From Nocardia jinanensis (GTDB lineage: Bacteria; Actinomycetota; Actinomycetes; Mycobacteriales; Mycobacteriaceae), in NCBI RefSeq assembly GCF_014645735.1, contig NZ_BMMH01000002.1:310001-374000 (forward strand): a DNA stretch of 64,000 bases, in the 5' to 3' direction. This document shows, piece after piece, positions 32,799-41,881 of the stretch (its first letter is position 1; the number at the start of each line of letters is the position of its first letter). The translations under genes were made by a program, and so were the position numbers. Under the pieces are notes generated by a model. That model ran no database searches. It was given only the letters and a program-made list of their open reading frames with translations, and had not been told where the DNA came from.

Positions 32799-32918
32799 TC
32801 AGCGACGCAGTGCCGTCTCCTGCTCGATCCGCGCGAGCTCGACCGGGTTACGCACCGCGTACAACCCGGTGATCAGCCCGTCGTCGATACGCACCGCCAC
32901 GATGGTGTCGACCTGGGC
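32799..32918 (-). pseudogene. C-terminal remnant of an ECF41-type (SigJ-like) sigma factor
   Basis: On the minus strand 39 codons and a stop read ...VDTIVAVRIDDGLITGLYAV, then RNPVELARIEQETALRR. This matches the C-terminal SnoaL-like extension of ECF41/SigJ sigma factors, including the NPDKL-type motif (here NPVEL). Everything upstream is missing and the frame runs directly into the plus-strand remnant at 32919. Confidence 0.65.
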
Positions 32919-33137
32919 CGCGCTGACCCTCGCGGAGGAGGGCACGCAAATCGCCGATGCCCAGCCGGGCGTATCGGACGAGACCTGGGCCCGGATCCGC
33001 GAGCACTACGACGACGATCAGATCGCCGCACGGCGTATGTGGTCGCCATGATCAACGCGGCCAATCGCCTCGGGGTGATCCTGCATCAGAAGGGCGGGTC
33101 CTACGAGGCCGGGATGTTCGCCGCGATGGCGACCTGA
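32919..33137 (+). pseudogene. Truncated, frameshifted carboxymuconolactone decarboxylase/AhpD-like gene
   Basis: The plus strand encodes ALTLAEEGTQIADAQPGVSD, then WARIREHYDDDQIAA in one frame and VAMINAANRLGVILHQKGG to a stop in another. A single missing base near 33031 accounts for the shift (expected QIAALAYVVAMIN). The start is missing. This is the typical partner gene (COE) of ECF41 sigma factors, supporting the assignment of the neighbouring remnant. Confidence 0.7.
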
Positions 33138-33256
33138 TCGGTTACCGCGCCTCGTCCCGCCCGGTGGCCGTGCGCCGCCGCCCGGGGCGGGGCCACCTCC
33201 GCCGGCGGCCCGGCGCCGATCGCGGGCGGTCTCGCGCTGCTGCCGGTCACCGGTGT

Positions 33257-33877
33257 TCACCGCTCCACGATTGATCGCGCCGGGCCGGCGGCGGCGATGC
33301 CGTCCCAGGCATTCATCGCGTTGTCGACCACCCGCTGCGCGTCCGCGCGCGAGCACCCGTCGCGGGTGCGGATCGCCAGACCGTGCAGGACGGTCAGATA
33401 GAACGAGGCGACGGACTCGATATCGGCACCGGCTGGCATATCGCCGTCGGCGATACCGCGCTCGAGCCGCGCGCGCAGTTCCGCCCGATCTGTGGCGCGC
33501 ATCTCCGCCAGTAGGTCCCGGACGTGCGTATTGTCCGGGGTCACATTGGTCGCCGCGAGGACGACCATGCAGCCGAGCGGCGTCGCCGGGTCGAGGTTGG
33601 CGTCCACCCGTTCCCGCAGCATCGCTTCGACCGCTTCCCGCGCGGTGCGCTCCCGGTCCATGGGGCGCGGTGTCACGCTTCCGTAGAGGGCGACGGCTTC
33701 GCGGAAGAGTTGCTCCTTGGAACCGAAGGCGGTGTAGAGGCTGCGGGCACCGATACCCATCGCGGTGGTGAGCTCGCTGACCGATACGCCCTCGTACCCG
33801 TGCTCCCAGAACAGATGCATGGCGGCCCGCAGCGCGGAGTCCCGATCGAAGCCCCGCGGGCGACCCGGTCCCGGCAT
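33257..33877 (-). CDS. TetR-family regulator
   Basis: A 206-aa TetR-type repressor beginning MPGPGRPRGFDRDSALRAAM. Helix-turn-helix: FWEHGYEGVSVSELTTAMG, then RSLYTAFGSKEQLFREAV. The C-terminal domain includes PLGCMVVLAATN, typical of the TetR subgroup next to reductases. Start at ATG 33877 with the PGRPRGFD signature at residues 4-11. Divergent from the SDR at 33966 across a perfect 32-bp palindrome. Confidence 0.9.
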   Translation of the reverse strand: MPGPGRPRGFDRDSALRAAMHLFWEHGYEGVSVSELTTAMGIGARSLYTAFGSKEQLFREAVALYGSVTPRPMDRERTAREAVEAMLRERVDANLDPATPLGCMVVLAATNVTPDNTHVRDLLAEMRATDRAELRARLERGIADGDMPAGADIESVASFYLTVLHGLAIRTRDGCSRADAQRVVDNAMNAWDGIAAAGPARSIVER

Positions 33878-33923
33878 CACACCTCCACTCTGCGCCGTTG
33901 ACATCCACATGCTATCCACGGTA

Positions 33924-33955
33924 ACTATTTGTGCAGTGATCACTGCACAAATAGT
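33924..33955. promoter_or_regulatory. Perfect 32-bp palindromic TetR operator
   Basis: The half ACTATTTGTGCAGTGA (33924-33939) is followed without spacer by its exact reverse complement (33940-33955). It lies between the divergent TetR and SDR genes and ends 10 bp before the SDR start, overlapping where its promoter or ribosome site would be. A dimer or pair of dimers of the TetR protein is the likely ligand. Confidence 0.75.
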
Positions 33956-33965
33956 GGGAGATGAA

Positions 33966-34703
33966 ATGGGTATCGAAGGAAAAGTTGCGCTGATTACGGG
34001 CGGGAGCCGCGGCATCGGCGCCGCGATAGCGCGGCGGCTGGCCGCCGACGGCGCGGATATCGCACTGACCTACAACGCCTCGGCCGAACGCGCCGCGGAG
34101 GTGGTGTCACGAATCCGCGAAACCGGCCGGCGCGCACTGGCCGTGCACGCACCGGCCGCGGATCCGGGGGCCGTCCCCGCCGCTGTGGACCGGACGGTGG
34201 CCGAATTCGGCCGGTTGGACATCCTGGTGAACAACGCGGGCATCTTTCCCTACGGCACGATCGACGAACTGACCATGGAGCAGTTCGACGAGACCATGAA
34301 TCTGCACGTCCGAGCCGCGTTCGCCGCCGCCCGCGCCGCGAGCCCACATCTGGGCGACGGCGGACGGATCATCAGCATCGGGAGCAATCTCGCCGAACGG
34401 GCGACCCGGCCGGGGCTGAGCCTCTACTCGATGAGCAAGGCGGCGCTGATCGGTCTCACCAAGGGACTGGCCCGCGATCTGGGCCCGCGCGGTGTCACGG
34501 TGAATGTCGTGCAACCGGGTTCGACCGATACCGAGATGAACCCCGCCGACAGCGCCCCCGCCGATGCCCAGCGTGCGGCCACGGCCCTGGGCCGGTACGC
34601 GGCGGCGACCGAGATCGCCGCCGCTGTCGCCTATCTCGCCGGCGAGGGTGGAAATTTCGTGACCGGTAGCACGCTCACGGTCGACGGCGGCGCGAACGCG
34701 TAG
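33966..34703 (+). CDS. SDR oxidoreductase (FabG-like)
   Basis: A 245-aa short-chain dehydrogenase with cofactor motif LITGGSRGIGAAIARR, NNAG (ILVNNAGIFPYG), Ser in IISIGSNLAER and intact YSMSK. It ends in LTVDGGANA, as usual. Acts on an unknown carbonyl or alcohol. ATG at 33966 follows GGGAG. Likely repressed by the divergent TetR. Followed by the hairpin at 34720. Confidence 0.9.
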   Translation: MGIEGKVALITGGSRGIGAAIARRLAADGADIALTYNASAERAAEVVSRIRETGRRALAVHAPAADPGAVPAAVDRTVAEFGRLDILVNNAGIFPYGTIDELTMEQFDETMNLHVRAAFAAARAASPHLGDGGRIISIGSNLAERATRPGLSLYSMSKAALIGLTKGLARDLGPRGVTVNVVQPGSTDTEMNPADSAPADAQRAATALGRYAAATEIAAAVAYLAGEGGNFVTGSTLTVDGGANA

Positions 34704-34719
34704 GACGCGGCGGCGGCGG

Positions 34720-34746
34720 GGCCCGGAGATATTCCGAGCCCGGGCC
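34720..34746. terminator. Hairpin between convergent genes
   Basis: GGCCCGG and CCGGGCC arms with a 13-nt loop, 17 bp after the SDR stop. 34747-34917 holds no recognisable gene. Confidence 0.4.
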
Positions 34747-34917
34747 GCGACCCGCCGAATCCGCTCGGCCGGTCGGCGACGCTGCCCACGGCCGCGGGGC
34801 GGTGCGACCGGTGGACCCCGCCGCCGATACAGACTTCGGTACGCCGGCCTGCTCGCACTCGGGTAATCCGCGGCCCGCCGTCTCGGCGCCGATGTGGCCC
34901 GGCCGCGGGGCCTGCCT

Positions 34918-35685
34918 TCACAACTCCGCGTCCGCCTGTTCCTCTATCCGGCCCAGCGCCTGATAGATCTCGCTCTCCAGGGCGAGCAGTTCGATATCCC
35001 CTTTGCGACGCGGCCGGGGGACATCGATCGGGAATTCCCGGTGCACCCGGCCGGGACGCGGTGACAGCAGGATCACCCGGTCGGCCAGGTACACCGCCTC
35101 CCCCACATCGTGAGTGACGAAGACGACCGTCCGGCGCCGGCTCTCCCACAGCGCCAGTAGATCTCGCTGCAGCTGGATCCGGGTGAGATGGTCGACCGCA
35201 CCGAACGGTTCGTCCATGAGCAGAACCGCGGGTTCGGTGGCCAGGGTCCGCGCGATTCCGGCCCGCTGCCGCATCCCGCCGGAGAGCTGATGCGGGTACT
35301 TGCGTTCGAAACCGGCCAGCCCGACCTGGGTCAGGTATTCCGCCGCGGCCGCTCGCCGTTCGGCCCGGGGCACACCGCGGAACTCCAGGCCGATCTCGAC
35401 ATTGCGCGCCACGGTCCGCCATGGATACAGCGAGGCGTCCTGGAACACGACGCCGATCCGGCTGTTCGTCCCGGCGACCGGTACGCCCTCGAACAACACC
35501 TCGCCCTCGGTCTTGTCCTGCAGCCCCGACAGGATGTCGAGCAGAGTGCTCTTCCCGCATCCACTGGGACCGAGCAGGACGACGAAATCGCCCTCGCCGA
35601 TGGACAGGTCGATTCCGTCGAGCGCCCGCACCGGCGGATCGGTGGGGAATTCCTTGCCCAGACCGCGTACTTCGAAGGTTGCCAC
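34918..35685 (-). CDS. ABC transporter ATPase, sulfonate/nitrate/taurine type (SsuB-like)
   Basis: A 255-aa ATPase with Walker A LLGPSGCGKST, signature LSGGMRQRAGIARTL, Walker B VLLMDEPFGAVD and H-loop FVTHDVGEAVYLADRV. This matches the SsuB/TauB/NrtD group. Last gene of the minus-strand operon that begins at 41660. It energises the permease at 36800. Confidence 0.9.
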   Translation of the reverse strand: MATFEVRGLGKEFPTDPPVRALDGIDLSIGEGDFVVLLGPSGCGKSTLLDILSGLQDKTEGEVLFEGVPVAGTNSRIGVVFQDASLYPWRTVARNVEIGLEFRGVPRAERRAAAAEYLTQVGLAGFERKYPHQLSGGMRQRAGIARTLATEPAVLLMDEPFGAVDHLTRIQLQRDLLALWESRRRTVVFVTHDVGEAVYLADRVILLSPRPGRVHREFPIDVPRPRRKGDIELLALESEIYQALGRIEEQADAEL

Positions 35686-35731
35686 GGACCTACCTCGCTG
35701 ATCGTGTCGTGCTGTCGCGCTGCCCGCAGGG

Positions 35732-36760
35732 TCAGCGCGCGGGCCGCGGGTAGGTGAAATCCTTCACGTACTCCTGCGGGATGAACTGCGTATCGATGTA
35801 TTTGCCGGCGTCGTAGGGCCCGTCCTGCAAACCCATTTCGATTTCGATGTCCTGGGTGTCGCGGATCGCGACCGGATCGACGGCCGGGTTGTTGTCCCAG
35901 ATATCGTCTTCCTGCCGTAGTGCGAGTTCGACCGCCTTCGGATCGATGGTGCCGAGTTTCGATTTCAGCCACGGCAGGTACTCGTCGTAGTGCTCTTTGG
36001 CGTAGGTGTAGGCCTTGAAGTACGCGCGCAGGCTCCGGCGCAGCAGGTCCGGATCGTTGTCGATCACATTGTTTCCGGCGATGAGGACGCCGGTGTGGTA
36101 GGTCGGCAGGTAATCCCAGCCGCGGGCCAGGGTCACCGATTTGCCCTGTAGTTCGCCCAGCGCGGGGAAGGGCTGGTGGATGATCGTAGCGTCCACCTGA
36201 CCGCTGGTGAGGGTGCCGTACGCCTGCTCGTTCACGCCGTTGGCGATGAAGCTGACATCGTCGGGATCGACACCGTTGGCGCTGAGGATCTTGCGCGTGT
36301 AGGTCTCCATACTGCTACCGGCCGTGGCGATACCGATCGTCTTTCCGCGCAGGTCGGCGAAGGATTTGATACCCGGACGCGCGATGAGGAAGAACGGTCC
36401 CTTGCTCCGGAACGCGGAACTGACGATCTTGATCGGCGCACCTTTCTCGGCCCCGCGCAGATAGTTGCTGGTCGGACCGAAGGCGAGCGTCAGCTCCCCG
36501 GTCGCGACACCGGTCACCGCATCCTGGACCTGGGTGAACTTCACGTCGAGGTCCTCCTCGTCGAAGAAGCCCTTCTCGACACCGAAGCGAATCGGCAACT
36601 GCGTGTAGGACGTACTGTCCTGCAGAGTGAGAACGCTGCGGCCGTCGCTCGACGAACCGCTGTCACCCGCGAGGGATTCGACGGTGCCGGAGCAGCCGGT
36701 GGCCGCCAGGGCCAGCGCCAGCGCACCGGCGAAAACGGCCAGAGATCTCTTCTTGAACAC
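35732..36760 (-). CDS. ABC substrate-binding lipoprotein, SsuA/NMT1-like
   Basis: A 342-aa binding protein. N-terminus MFKKRSLAVFAGALALALAA with lipobox LAATGC, so it is a lipoprotein. The body resembles NMT1/SsuA proteins: PIRFGVEKGFFDEEDLDVKF, FADLRGKTIGIATAGSSMET and a GQVDATIIHQPF segment. Ligands of the group are alkanesulfonates, taurine, nitrate, pyrimidine precursors and similar anions. Its neighbours favour an organosulfur compound. Confidence 0.88.
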   Translation of the reverse strand: MFKKRSLAVFAGALALALAATGCSGTVESLAGDSGSSSDGRSVLTLQDSTSYTQLPIRFGVEKGFFDEEDLDVKFTQVQDAVTGVATGELTLAFGPTSNYLRGAEKGAPIKIVSSAFRSKGPFFLIARPGIKSFADLRGKTIGIATAGSSMETYTRKILSANGVDPDDVSFIANGVNEQAYGTLTSGQVDATIIHQPFPALGELQGKSVTLARGWDYLPTYHTGVLIAGNNVIDNDPDLLRRSLRAYFKAYTYAKEHYDEYLPWLKSKLGTIDPKAVELALRQEDDIWDNNPAVDPVAIRDTQDIEIEMGLQDGPYDAGKYIDTQFIPQEYVKDFTYPRPAR

Positions 36761-36799
36761 ACTCGTTCCTTCGAAAATGGGAATGATCGGCGATACCGG

Positions 36800-37663
36800 C
36801 TATCCGGCGTACTTCCAGCGGAGGAAAACTTTCTTCTCCAGCAGGTTCACCGCCGCGATGATGAGAACCGAGAACACCGTGATGGACAGGACAAGCGCGA
36901 ACAGGGTCGCGGTGTCGTAGACGCCGATGGCGCGGTTGAGCATATTGCCCAGTCCCGCCTTGGACGCGATGATCTCCGCGAACAGGGCCGCCACCAAGGC
37001 GGTTCCCGCCTCGATCCGCAATGCGGCGACGATGCTCGGCGAGGCGGACGGCAGGATCACCTTGACGATCGTCTGCCACCGGGATGCCCCGTTCGCGCGA
37101 GCGACCTTGAGATGGCTCTCCTGGACCTGTTTGATCCCGGCGATGGTGTTGAAGACGAACAGGAAGTAGCCGAAGAGAAAGACGATCACGATCTTGTGGT
37201 TGACGCCCACACCGAGGTACAGCGTGAGCAGCGGGATGATGGTGACCTTCGGTACGGCCATGGCCCCGCCCACGAACGGGTTGAGGAACCGCTCGGCGGT
37301 GCGCGAGAGCCCCATATAGATTCCGGTCGCCACACCGAACACGAATGCCAGGGCCGTGCCGACGACGGCTTCGTACAGCGTGATCAGGAGATTGCCGAAG
37401 AGGTGTTCCTCGGTGATCAGCCGCGGGAACACGCCGAGCACCTGGGTCGGCGAGGCCAGATAGATCGACTCCACCCGCCCGGAATCCACCAGCCACTGCA
37501 GGATCGACAGCACGATAACCACGACAGCGAGCTGACCGGCGGTAATTGCGAGATTCTTCGGGGACAACGCCGCGCGCGATCGCCACCCCCGGGGCTCCTT
37601 GCGGGGCCGCGGTGCCGTGGGGCGAACGACTACTGCCTCGGCTTGGTCGAGAGCCACCGTCAC
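36800..37663 (-). CDS. ABC permease, SsuC/TauC-like
   Basis: A 287-aa permease with about six membrane helices. The coupling loop is VARANGASRWQTIVKVILPSASPSIVAALR. The N-terminal 45 residues are basic and cytoplasmic. The GTG at 37663 overlaps the stop of the upstream monooxygenase by 4 bp (GTGA) and has AAAGGA upstream. Partner of the ATPase at 34918 and lipoprotein at 35732. Confidence 0.9.
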   Translation of the reverse strand: MTVALDQAEAVVVRPTAPRPRKEPRGWRSRAALSPKNLAITAGQLAVVVIVLSILQWLVDSGRVESIYLASPTQVLGVFPRLITEEHLFGNLLITLYEAVVGTALAFVFGVATGIYMGLSRTAERFLNPFVGGAMAVPKVTIIPLLTLYLGVGVNHKIVIVFLFGYFLFVFNTIAGIKQVQESHLKVARANGASRWQTIVKVILPSASPSIVAALRIEAGTALVAALFAEIIASKAGLGNMLNRAIGVYDTATLFALVLSITVFSVLIIAAVNLLEKKVFLRWKYAG

Positions 37664-39099
37664 TGTCCTTTCAGTTCGGTTCCGCCTATGAGCGGGCGCT
37701 GGTCGAGATGACGGTTGCCCGGACGCTCGAGGCTCAGGTGATCCCGGAACGTCGTGCCCGCGTACTCGGTGCGGAACAGCCCGCGCCGCTGTAGTTCGGG
37801 CACCACCAGATCGGTGAACGCCTGCACCGAACCCGGTACGAAATCGGGGAAGATGTTGAAACCGTCGGCGGCGCCCTCTTCGAACCAGCGCTGGATATGG
37901 TCGGCCACCTCGATCGGATTGCCGACCACGGTGCGGGTGCCGACCGTGATGCCGTTGATCAGATCGAAATAGGTGATCGGCTCGGCACCCTCGACCGTCC
38001 GCCGCGTGGTCTCGGTGATACCCGTGAAGACCTTGCGGCCCGCCGGAGCGGCGGCGTCGAACACTTTCCGGGGCACCGCATCGTCCACGCCGTAACCGGT
38101 CACGTCCACCTCGAGCACCTGCGCGACCGAGGCGAGATTGCGTTTGAGCCCCTGCCCTAGACCCCCGAATCGCACCGAATCGACCGTTTCGTTCGCGGGA
38201 TCCAGGGGCACGAGCGAATTCAGCCGGTCGTAGATCTGCACCGCCTCCGCGGTGGTGGGCGCCACGACCACGCTCAGACCGGGCAGGATCTGGATCTCGT
38301 CGGCGGTGCGGCCGTACCGTGCCGCCCGTGCTTTCACATCGGCGTAGTACTCCTTGGCCGATGCCAGATCCGGTTGCCCGGCGAAGATCACATCGGCCTC
38401 GCGGGCGCCCAGTTCGCGTGAACGATCCGAGGTACCCGCGTGCAACAGGATGACCTGCCCCTGCGGCGGTCGCGCGACATTCAATGGCCCCTTGACCGAG
38501 AAATGCTCTCCCACATGGTCGATGGTGTGCAGTTTCGACTCGTCGATATAGCGCCCACCGGCCTTGTCCCGGAGGAACGCATCGTCTTCCCAGCTGTCCC
38601 ACAGATCGCGCACTACCGCGACGAACTCGTCCGCCCAGTCGTAGCGTTTCTCGGTATCCCAGTGGTCGTCCCGGCTGAAGTTGTAAGCCGCGGCGCCGTC
38701 GGCCCCGGTGACCAGGTTCCACGCCGCCCGCCCGCGGCTGAGGTGGTCCAGCGAGGCGGTGAGCCGGGCGACGGTGTAGGGGTCGTAGTAAGTCGGGTTC
38801 GCGGTGACCGCGATACCGATATACGAGGTCGCGGCCGCGATGGCCGCGGCGACGGTGAACGGTTCCATCCGCGACATCTGGGCCGGATTGGTCTTGGCCA
38901 GCGAGGGGTCGGTGGCCAAGCGGTCGCCGAGGAAGAGGAAATCGAACTTCGCCGCCTCCACCAGTTGTGTCACCTGCTGGATGAATTCGATATCGAACGC
39001 GCCGTCGGACCTGGCTCCCGGGTATCGCCACCCGGCGGTATGGGTACCGGTGGCCCAGAACATGAGTCCCAGATGCAGTTCTCTACGTTTTCCGGACAA
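37660..39099 (-). CDS. NtaA/SnaA/DszA-family FMN-dependent monooxygenase 1
   Basis: A 479-aa class C flavin monooxygenase. Typical segments: LHLGLMFWATGTHTAGWRYP, FDFLFLGDRLA, PYTVARLTASLDHLSRGRAAWN, VTGADGAAAYNFSRDD, SVKGPLNVARPPQGQVILLHAGTSDRSRE. The family uses reduced FMN from a separate reductase to oxidise sulfones, nitrilotriacetate and related substrates. No flavin reductase gene is in this operon. It lies 3 bp after a second enzyme of the same family with which it shares many blocks, so the two may work in series or as a heteromer. Confidence 0.9.
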   Translation of the reverse strand: MSGKRRELHLGLMFWATGTHTAGWRYPGARSDGAFDIEFIQQVTQLVEAAKFDFLFLGDRLATDPSLAKTNPAQMSRMEPFTVAAAIAAATSYIGIAVTANPTYYDPYTVARLTASLDHLSRGRAAWNLVTGADGAAAYNFSRDDHWDTEKRYDWADEFVAVVRDLWDSWEDDAFLRDKAGGRYIDESKLHTIDHVGEHFSVKGPLNVARPPQGQVILLHAGTSDRSRELGAREADVIFAGQPDLASAKEYYADVKARAARYGRTADEIQILPGLSVVVAPTTAEAVQIYDRLNSLVPLDPANETVDSVRFGGLGQGLKRNLASVAQVLEVDVTGYGVDDAVPRKVFDAAAPAGRKVFTGITETTRRTVEGAEPITYFDLINGITVGTRTVVGNPIEVADHIQRWFEEGAADGFNIFPDFVPGSVQAFTDLVVPELQRRGLFRTEYAGTTFRDHLSLERPGNRHLDQRPLIGGTELKGQ

Positions 39100-39102
39100 G
39101 GG

Positions 39103-40563
39103 TCACTGCCTTCCCGTGCGGGTGTTGTCGCGGGCCCAGCGGTTGTCCGGCCGGCTCAGCTCGAGATGATCGCGCAGGGTACGGCCGGTGTACTCGGAGC
39201 GGAACAGCCCACGCCGCTGTAGTTCGGGCACCACGAGACGGACGAAGGTCTCGAATTGTTCGGTGAGGAACGCCGATTGGATATTGAACCCGTCGGAGGC
39301 ATCGGATTCGAACCAGGCCTGGATGTAGTCGGCGATATCCTCGGGACCGCCGACCACCACGTGACCACCCACGATATGGGTGTTGAGCAGATCGCGGACC
39401 GTCAGCGGATCGGCGCCGCCCACTGCGCGCCCGGTCCGGGCCGCGGTGGTGTTCAACAGGGCCCGGCCCGCCGGCGCGAACCGCGCGGCCGTCGCCTCGT
39501 CCAGCGGTTCCGCGAGGTCCCGCGCGGTCAGGTCCACACCCACCCGCTGCGACAGCGCTCCCAGATTGCGCAGCCCCGGCCCCTGCGCCTCGCGCGGCGC
39601 GGCGCTGCCCGCACCCCACTGTTCGGGCTCACGCCCGCCGTAGCGGATATCGTCGTCGAGCACGAGCAGCTCGTTGAGCCTGTCGTACAGTGCGCGGGCG
39701 GCCTGCCGCGTATCGGCCACGATGGGGGTCAGGCCGGGCAGAATCGCGATCGCCGATCGCGCCCGGCCGAATCCGGCCGCGCGCCGCCGGATCTCCTCGG
39801 CATAGGCCTTGCCCTGCTCGATGGTCGCGGCGGCGGCGAAGATGACGTCCGCCTCGCGCGCCCCGAGATCACGGGAACGCTCCGAGGTTCCCGCGTGCAG
39901 GACGACCGGCTGCCCCTGCGGGGGCCGGGCCATGTTCAGCGGGCCACGGATGTGGAACGCCCGCCCGCGATGGTTCACCGGATGAATACGGTCGGCGACG
40001 ACGAATTCGCCGGTCTCGGCATTGCGCACGAAGGCGCCGTCCTCCCAGCTGTCCCACAGATCGCGGACCACGTCGACGAATTCGTCGGCCCGGTCGTACC
40101 GCGCCGACGCGTCACCGTGTTCGGTCCGGGTGTAGTTGGCCGCGGCCCGATGGTCGGCGCCGGTGACGATGTTCCACGAAGCCCGCCCGGCCGAAATGTG
40201 ATCGAGCGAGGCCGTCAGCCGGGCCAGGTTGAACGGTTCGTAATACGTGGGATTCGCGGTTACCACGATCCCGATCCGGCTGGTCGCCGTGGCGATAAAA
40301 CTCGCCGCCGTGAACGGTTCGATGCGCGCCAATACCGAAGTATTGGTGAACTGGTATTCCGGCCCCGTGGCGAGCCGGTCGCCGAAGAAGAAGAAATCGA
40401 ACTTCGCGGATTCGGCGAGCTGTGCCAGCTCGGTGAGGTAGCCCGCGTCGAAGCCCCGGTCGTGGACGGCCTCGGGTAACCGCCAGCCCGCCGGATGGGT
40501 ACCGTTCGACCAGTACATATAGCCGAGGTGCAGTTGCCGGTCGGCTCCGGAATCGTCGGACAT
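39103..40563 (-). CDS. NtaA/SnaA/DszA-family FMN-dependent monooxygenase 2
   Basis: A 486-aa paralogue of the gene at 37660. Shared blocks: LHLGYMYWSNGTHPAGWRLP, FDFFFFGDRLATG, PFNLARLTASLDHISAGRASWN, GPLNMARPPQGQPVVLHAGTSERSRD. The central part is more diverged and Ala/Arg-rich. ATG 40563, 35 bp after the aldo/keto reductase. Two adjacent copies in one operon with a sulfonate-type importer suggest desulfurisation of an imported compound. An N-containing substrate cannot be excluded. Confidence 0.9.
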   Translation of the reverse strand: MSDDSGADRQLHLGYMYWSNGTHPAGWRLPEAVHDRGFDAGYLTELAQLAESAKFDFFFFGDRLATGPEYQFTNTSVLARIEPFTAASFIATATSRIGIVVTANPTYYEPFNLARLTASLDHISAGRASWNIVTGADHRAAANYTRTEHGDASARYDRADEFVDVVRDLWDSWEDGAFVRNAETGEFVVADRIHPVNHRGRAFHIRGPLNMARPPQGQPVVLHAGTSERSRDLGAREADVIFAAAATIEQGKAYAEEIRRRAAGFGRARSAIAILPGLTPIVADTRQAARALYDRLNELLVLDDDIRYGGREPEQWGAGSAAPREAQGPGLRNLGALSQRVGVDLTARDLAEPLDEATAARFAPAGRALLNTTAARTGRAVGGADPLTVRDLLNTHIVGGHVVVGGPEDIADYIQAWFESDASDGFNIQSAFLTEQFETFVRLVVPELQRRGLFRSEYTGRTLRDHLELSRPDNRWARDNTRTGRQ

Positions 40564-40598
40564 ATCCGCCTCTGCGTGGATCGAAGGATGGATGATGC

Positions 40599-41660
40599 TC
40601 AGCCGCGCGAGGCAGGACCGGTGACCTGCCCCGGTGCCCCGCTCAGATCACCGGCGAACAGGGTGGTGAGTTCGGCGAATTCGGCCGGGGTGGGCCGCCA
40701 GCGGGAGGCCGCCAGGTTGTTGTCGAGCTGGTCGGGTTCGGTCACTCCGGCGATCACGCTGGACACTGATTCATGGGCGAGCAGCCATCCGAAGGCCAGC
40801 GCGGTCGGGGTGATACCGCGTACCCGGGCGAACTCGGTATAGCGTTCGAGCGCTTCCCACGGCGCGGCGTCGAGCAGGTGTTTCTTGAGGTTGGTGATCT
40901 TGCGGCCGGCCGGAACGGAATCGCGCCGGTATTTCCCGGTGAGCAGTCCGTTCTGCAGCGGGAAGTACGGGAAGAAACCCAGTCCGTAGGCGTCCAGCGC
41001 CGGAATCAGCTCCCGGGCCGGCTCGCGCCAGAGCAGGTTGTACTCGTTGGTCGCCGAAATGAATCGGGTGTGGCCGTGGATCCGGGCCACGTATTCGGCG
41101 TCGGCGATCTGCCAGCCGGCGAAGTTCGAGTTGCCGAGGTAGCGGATCTTTCCCTCGCGCACCAGATCGTCGAGTACCGAGAGGGTTTCCTCGATCGGAG
41201 TGACCGGGTCGGGGGTGTGGATCTGGTACAGGTCGATCCAGTCGGTACGCAGGCGGCGCAGCGAGGCCTCGACCGCGAGCCGGATGTAACGGCGCGAGCC
41301 GCGCACCCCCCAATCAGGGCCGTTCAGTCCGGCCAGGCCGATACCGAATTTCGTCCCGATGACCACCTGGTCGCGCCGGTTGCCCAGCGCTTCACCCAGC
41401 ATGGTCTCGCTCTGTCCCGGTCGATCGCCGTAGACATCGGCGATATCGAAATAGGTGATGCCCAGATCGAGCGCCCGCCCGACGATCCGATCGACCGATT
41501 CCTGGGTGTCGGCGATCATCCCGGTCCGCCCGAAGGTACTGGCCCCGATCCCGACCTCCGACACCACCAGTCCCGAGCGGCCGACGCTGCGGAATCCCTC
41601 CGGAAGCGCGCTACGCACCGGCGCGCCGGGCAGAGAGGTACTGGTGACGGCTGCGGTCAT
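40599..41660 (-). CDS. Aldo/keto reductase
   Basis: A 353-aa AKR with the catalytic Asp and Tyr in GITYFDIADVYGDRPGQSE, Lys in VIGTKFG and the DLYQIHTPDPVTPIEETL segment with catalytic His. The C-terminal cofactor region reads LLAHESVSSVIAGVTEPDQL. ATG at 41660 (MTAAVTSTSLPG). First gene of the six-gene operon running to 34918 and divergent from an IclR regulator at 41945. It probably reduces an aldehyde released by the monooxygenases. Confidence 0.9.
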   Translation of the reverse strand: MTAAVTSTSLPGAPVRSALPEGFRSVGRSGLVVSEVGIGASTFGRTGMIADTQESVDRIVGRALDLGITYFDIADVYGDRPGQSETMLGEALGNRRDQVVIGTKFGIGLAGLNGPDWGVRGSRRYIRLAVEASLRRLRTDWIDLYQIHTPDPVTPIEETLSVLDDLVREGKIRYLGNSNFAGWQIADAEYVARIHGHTRFISATNEYNLLWREPARELIPALDAYGLGFFPYFPLQNGLLTGKYRRDSVPAGRKITNLKKHLLDAAPWEALERYTEFARVRGITPTALAFGWLLAHESVSSVIAGVTEPDQLDNNLAASRWRPTPAEFAELTTLFAGDLSGAPGQVTGPASRG

Positions 41661-41881
41661 GGTCTTCTTTCCCACGATCCGGGAGCACGGCCCGGCGGCC
41701 CGAGTGCTTATCCGGAACTGATTTTCGAACACCGTCACGCTAGAGAGCGCAGGCAACTTCGAGCAACACATCTCGTTCCACAAAGCGGAATAGTTGACGG
41801 AGGCGAAGATTCGTGCTTGCACAGGTAGAGGCGGTGCATACTCGAATCCGCTGATGTCCGGCAGCCCGCGGCAACGGCTAG

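Noticed and set aside
37660..40563. Naming the paired monooxygenases dszA or ntaA
   Set aside because: Family membership is clear, but the substrate is not. No DszB, DszC or flavin reductase is adjacent.
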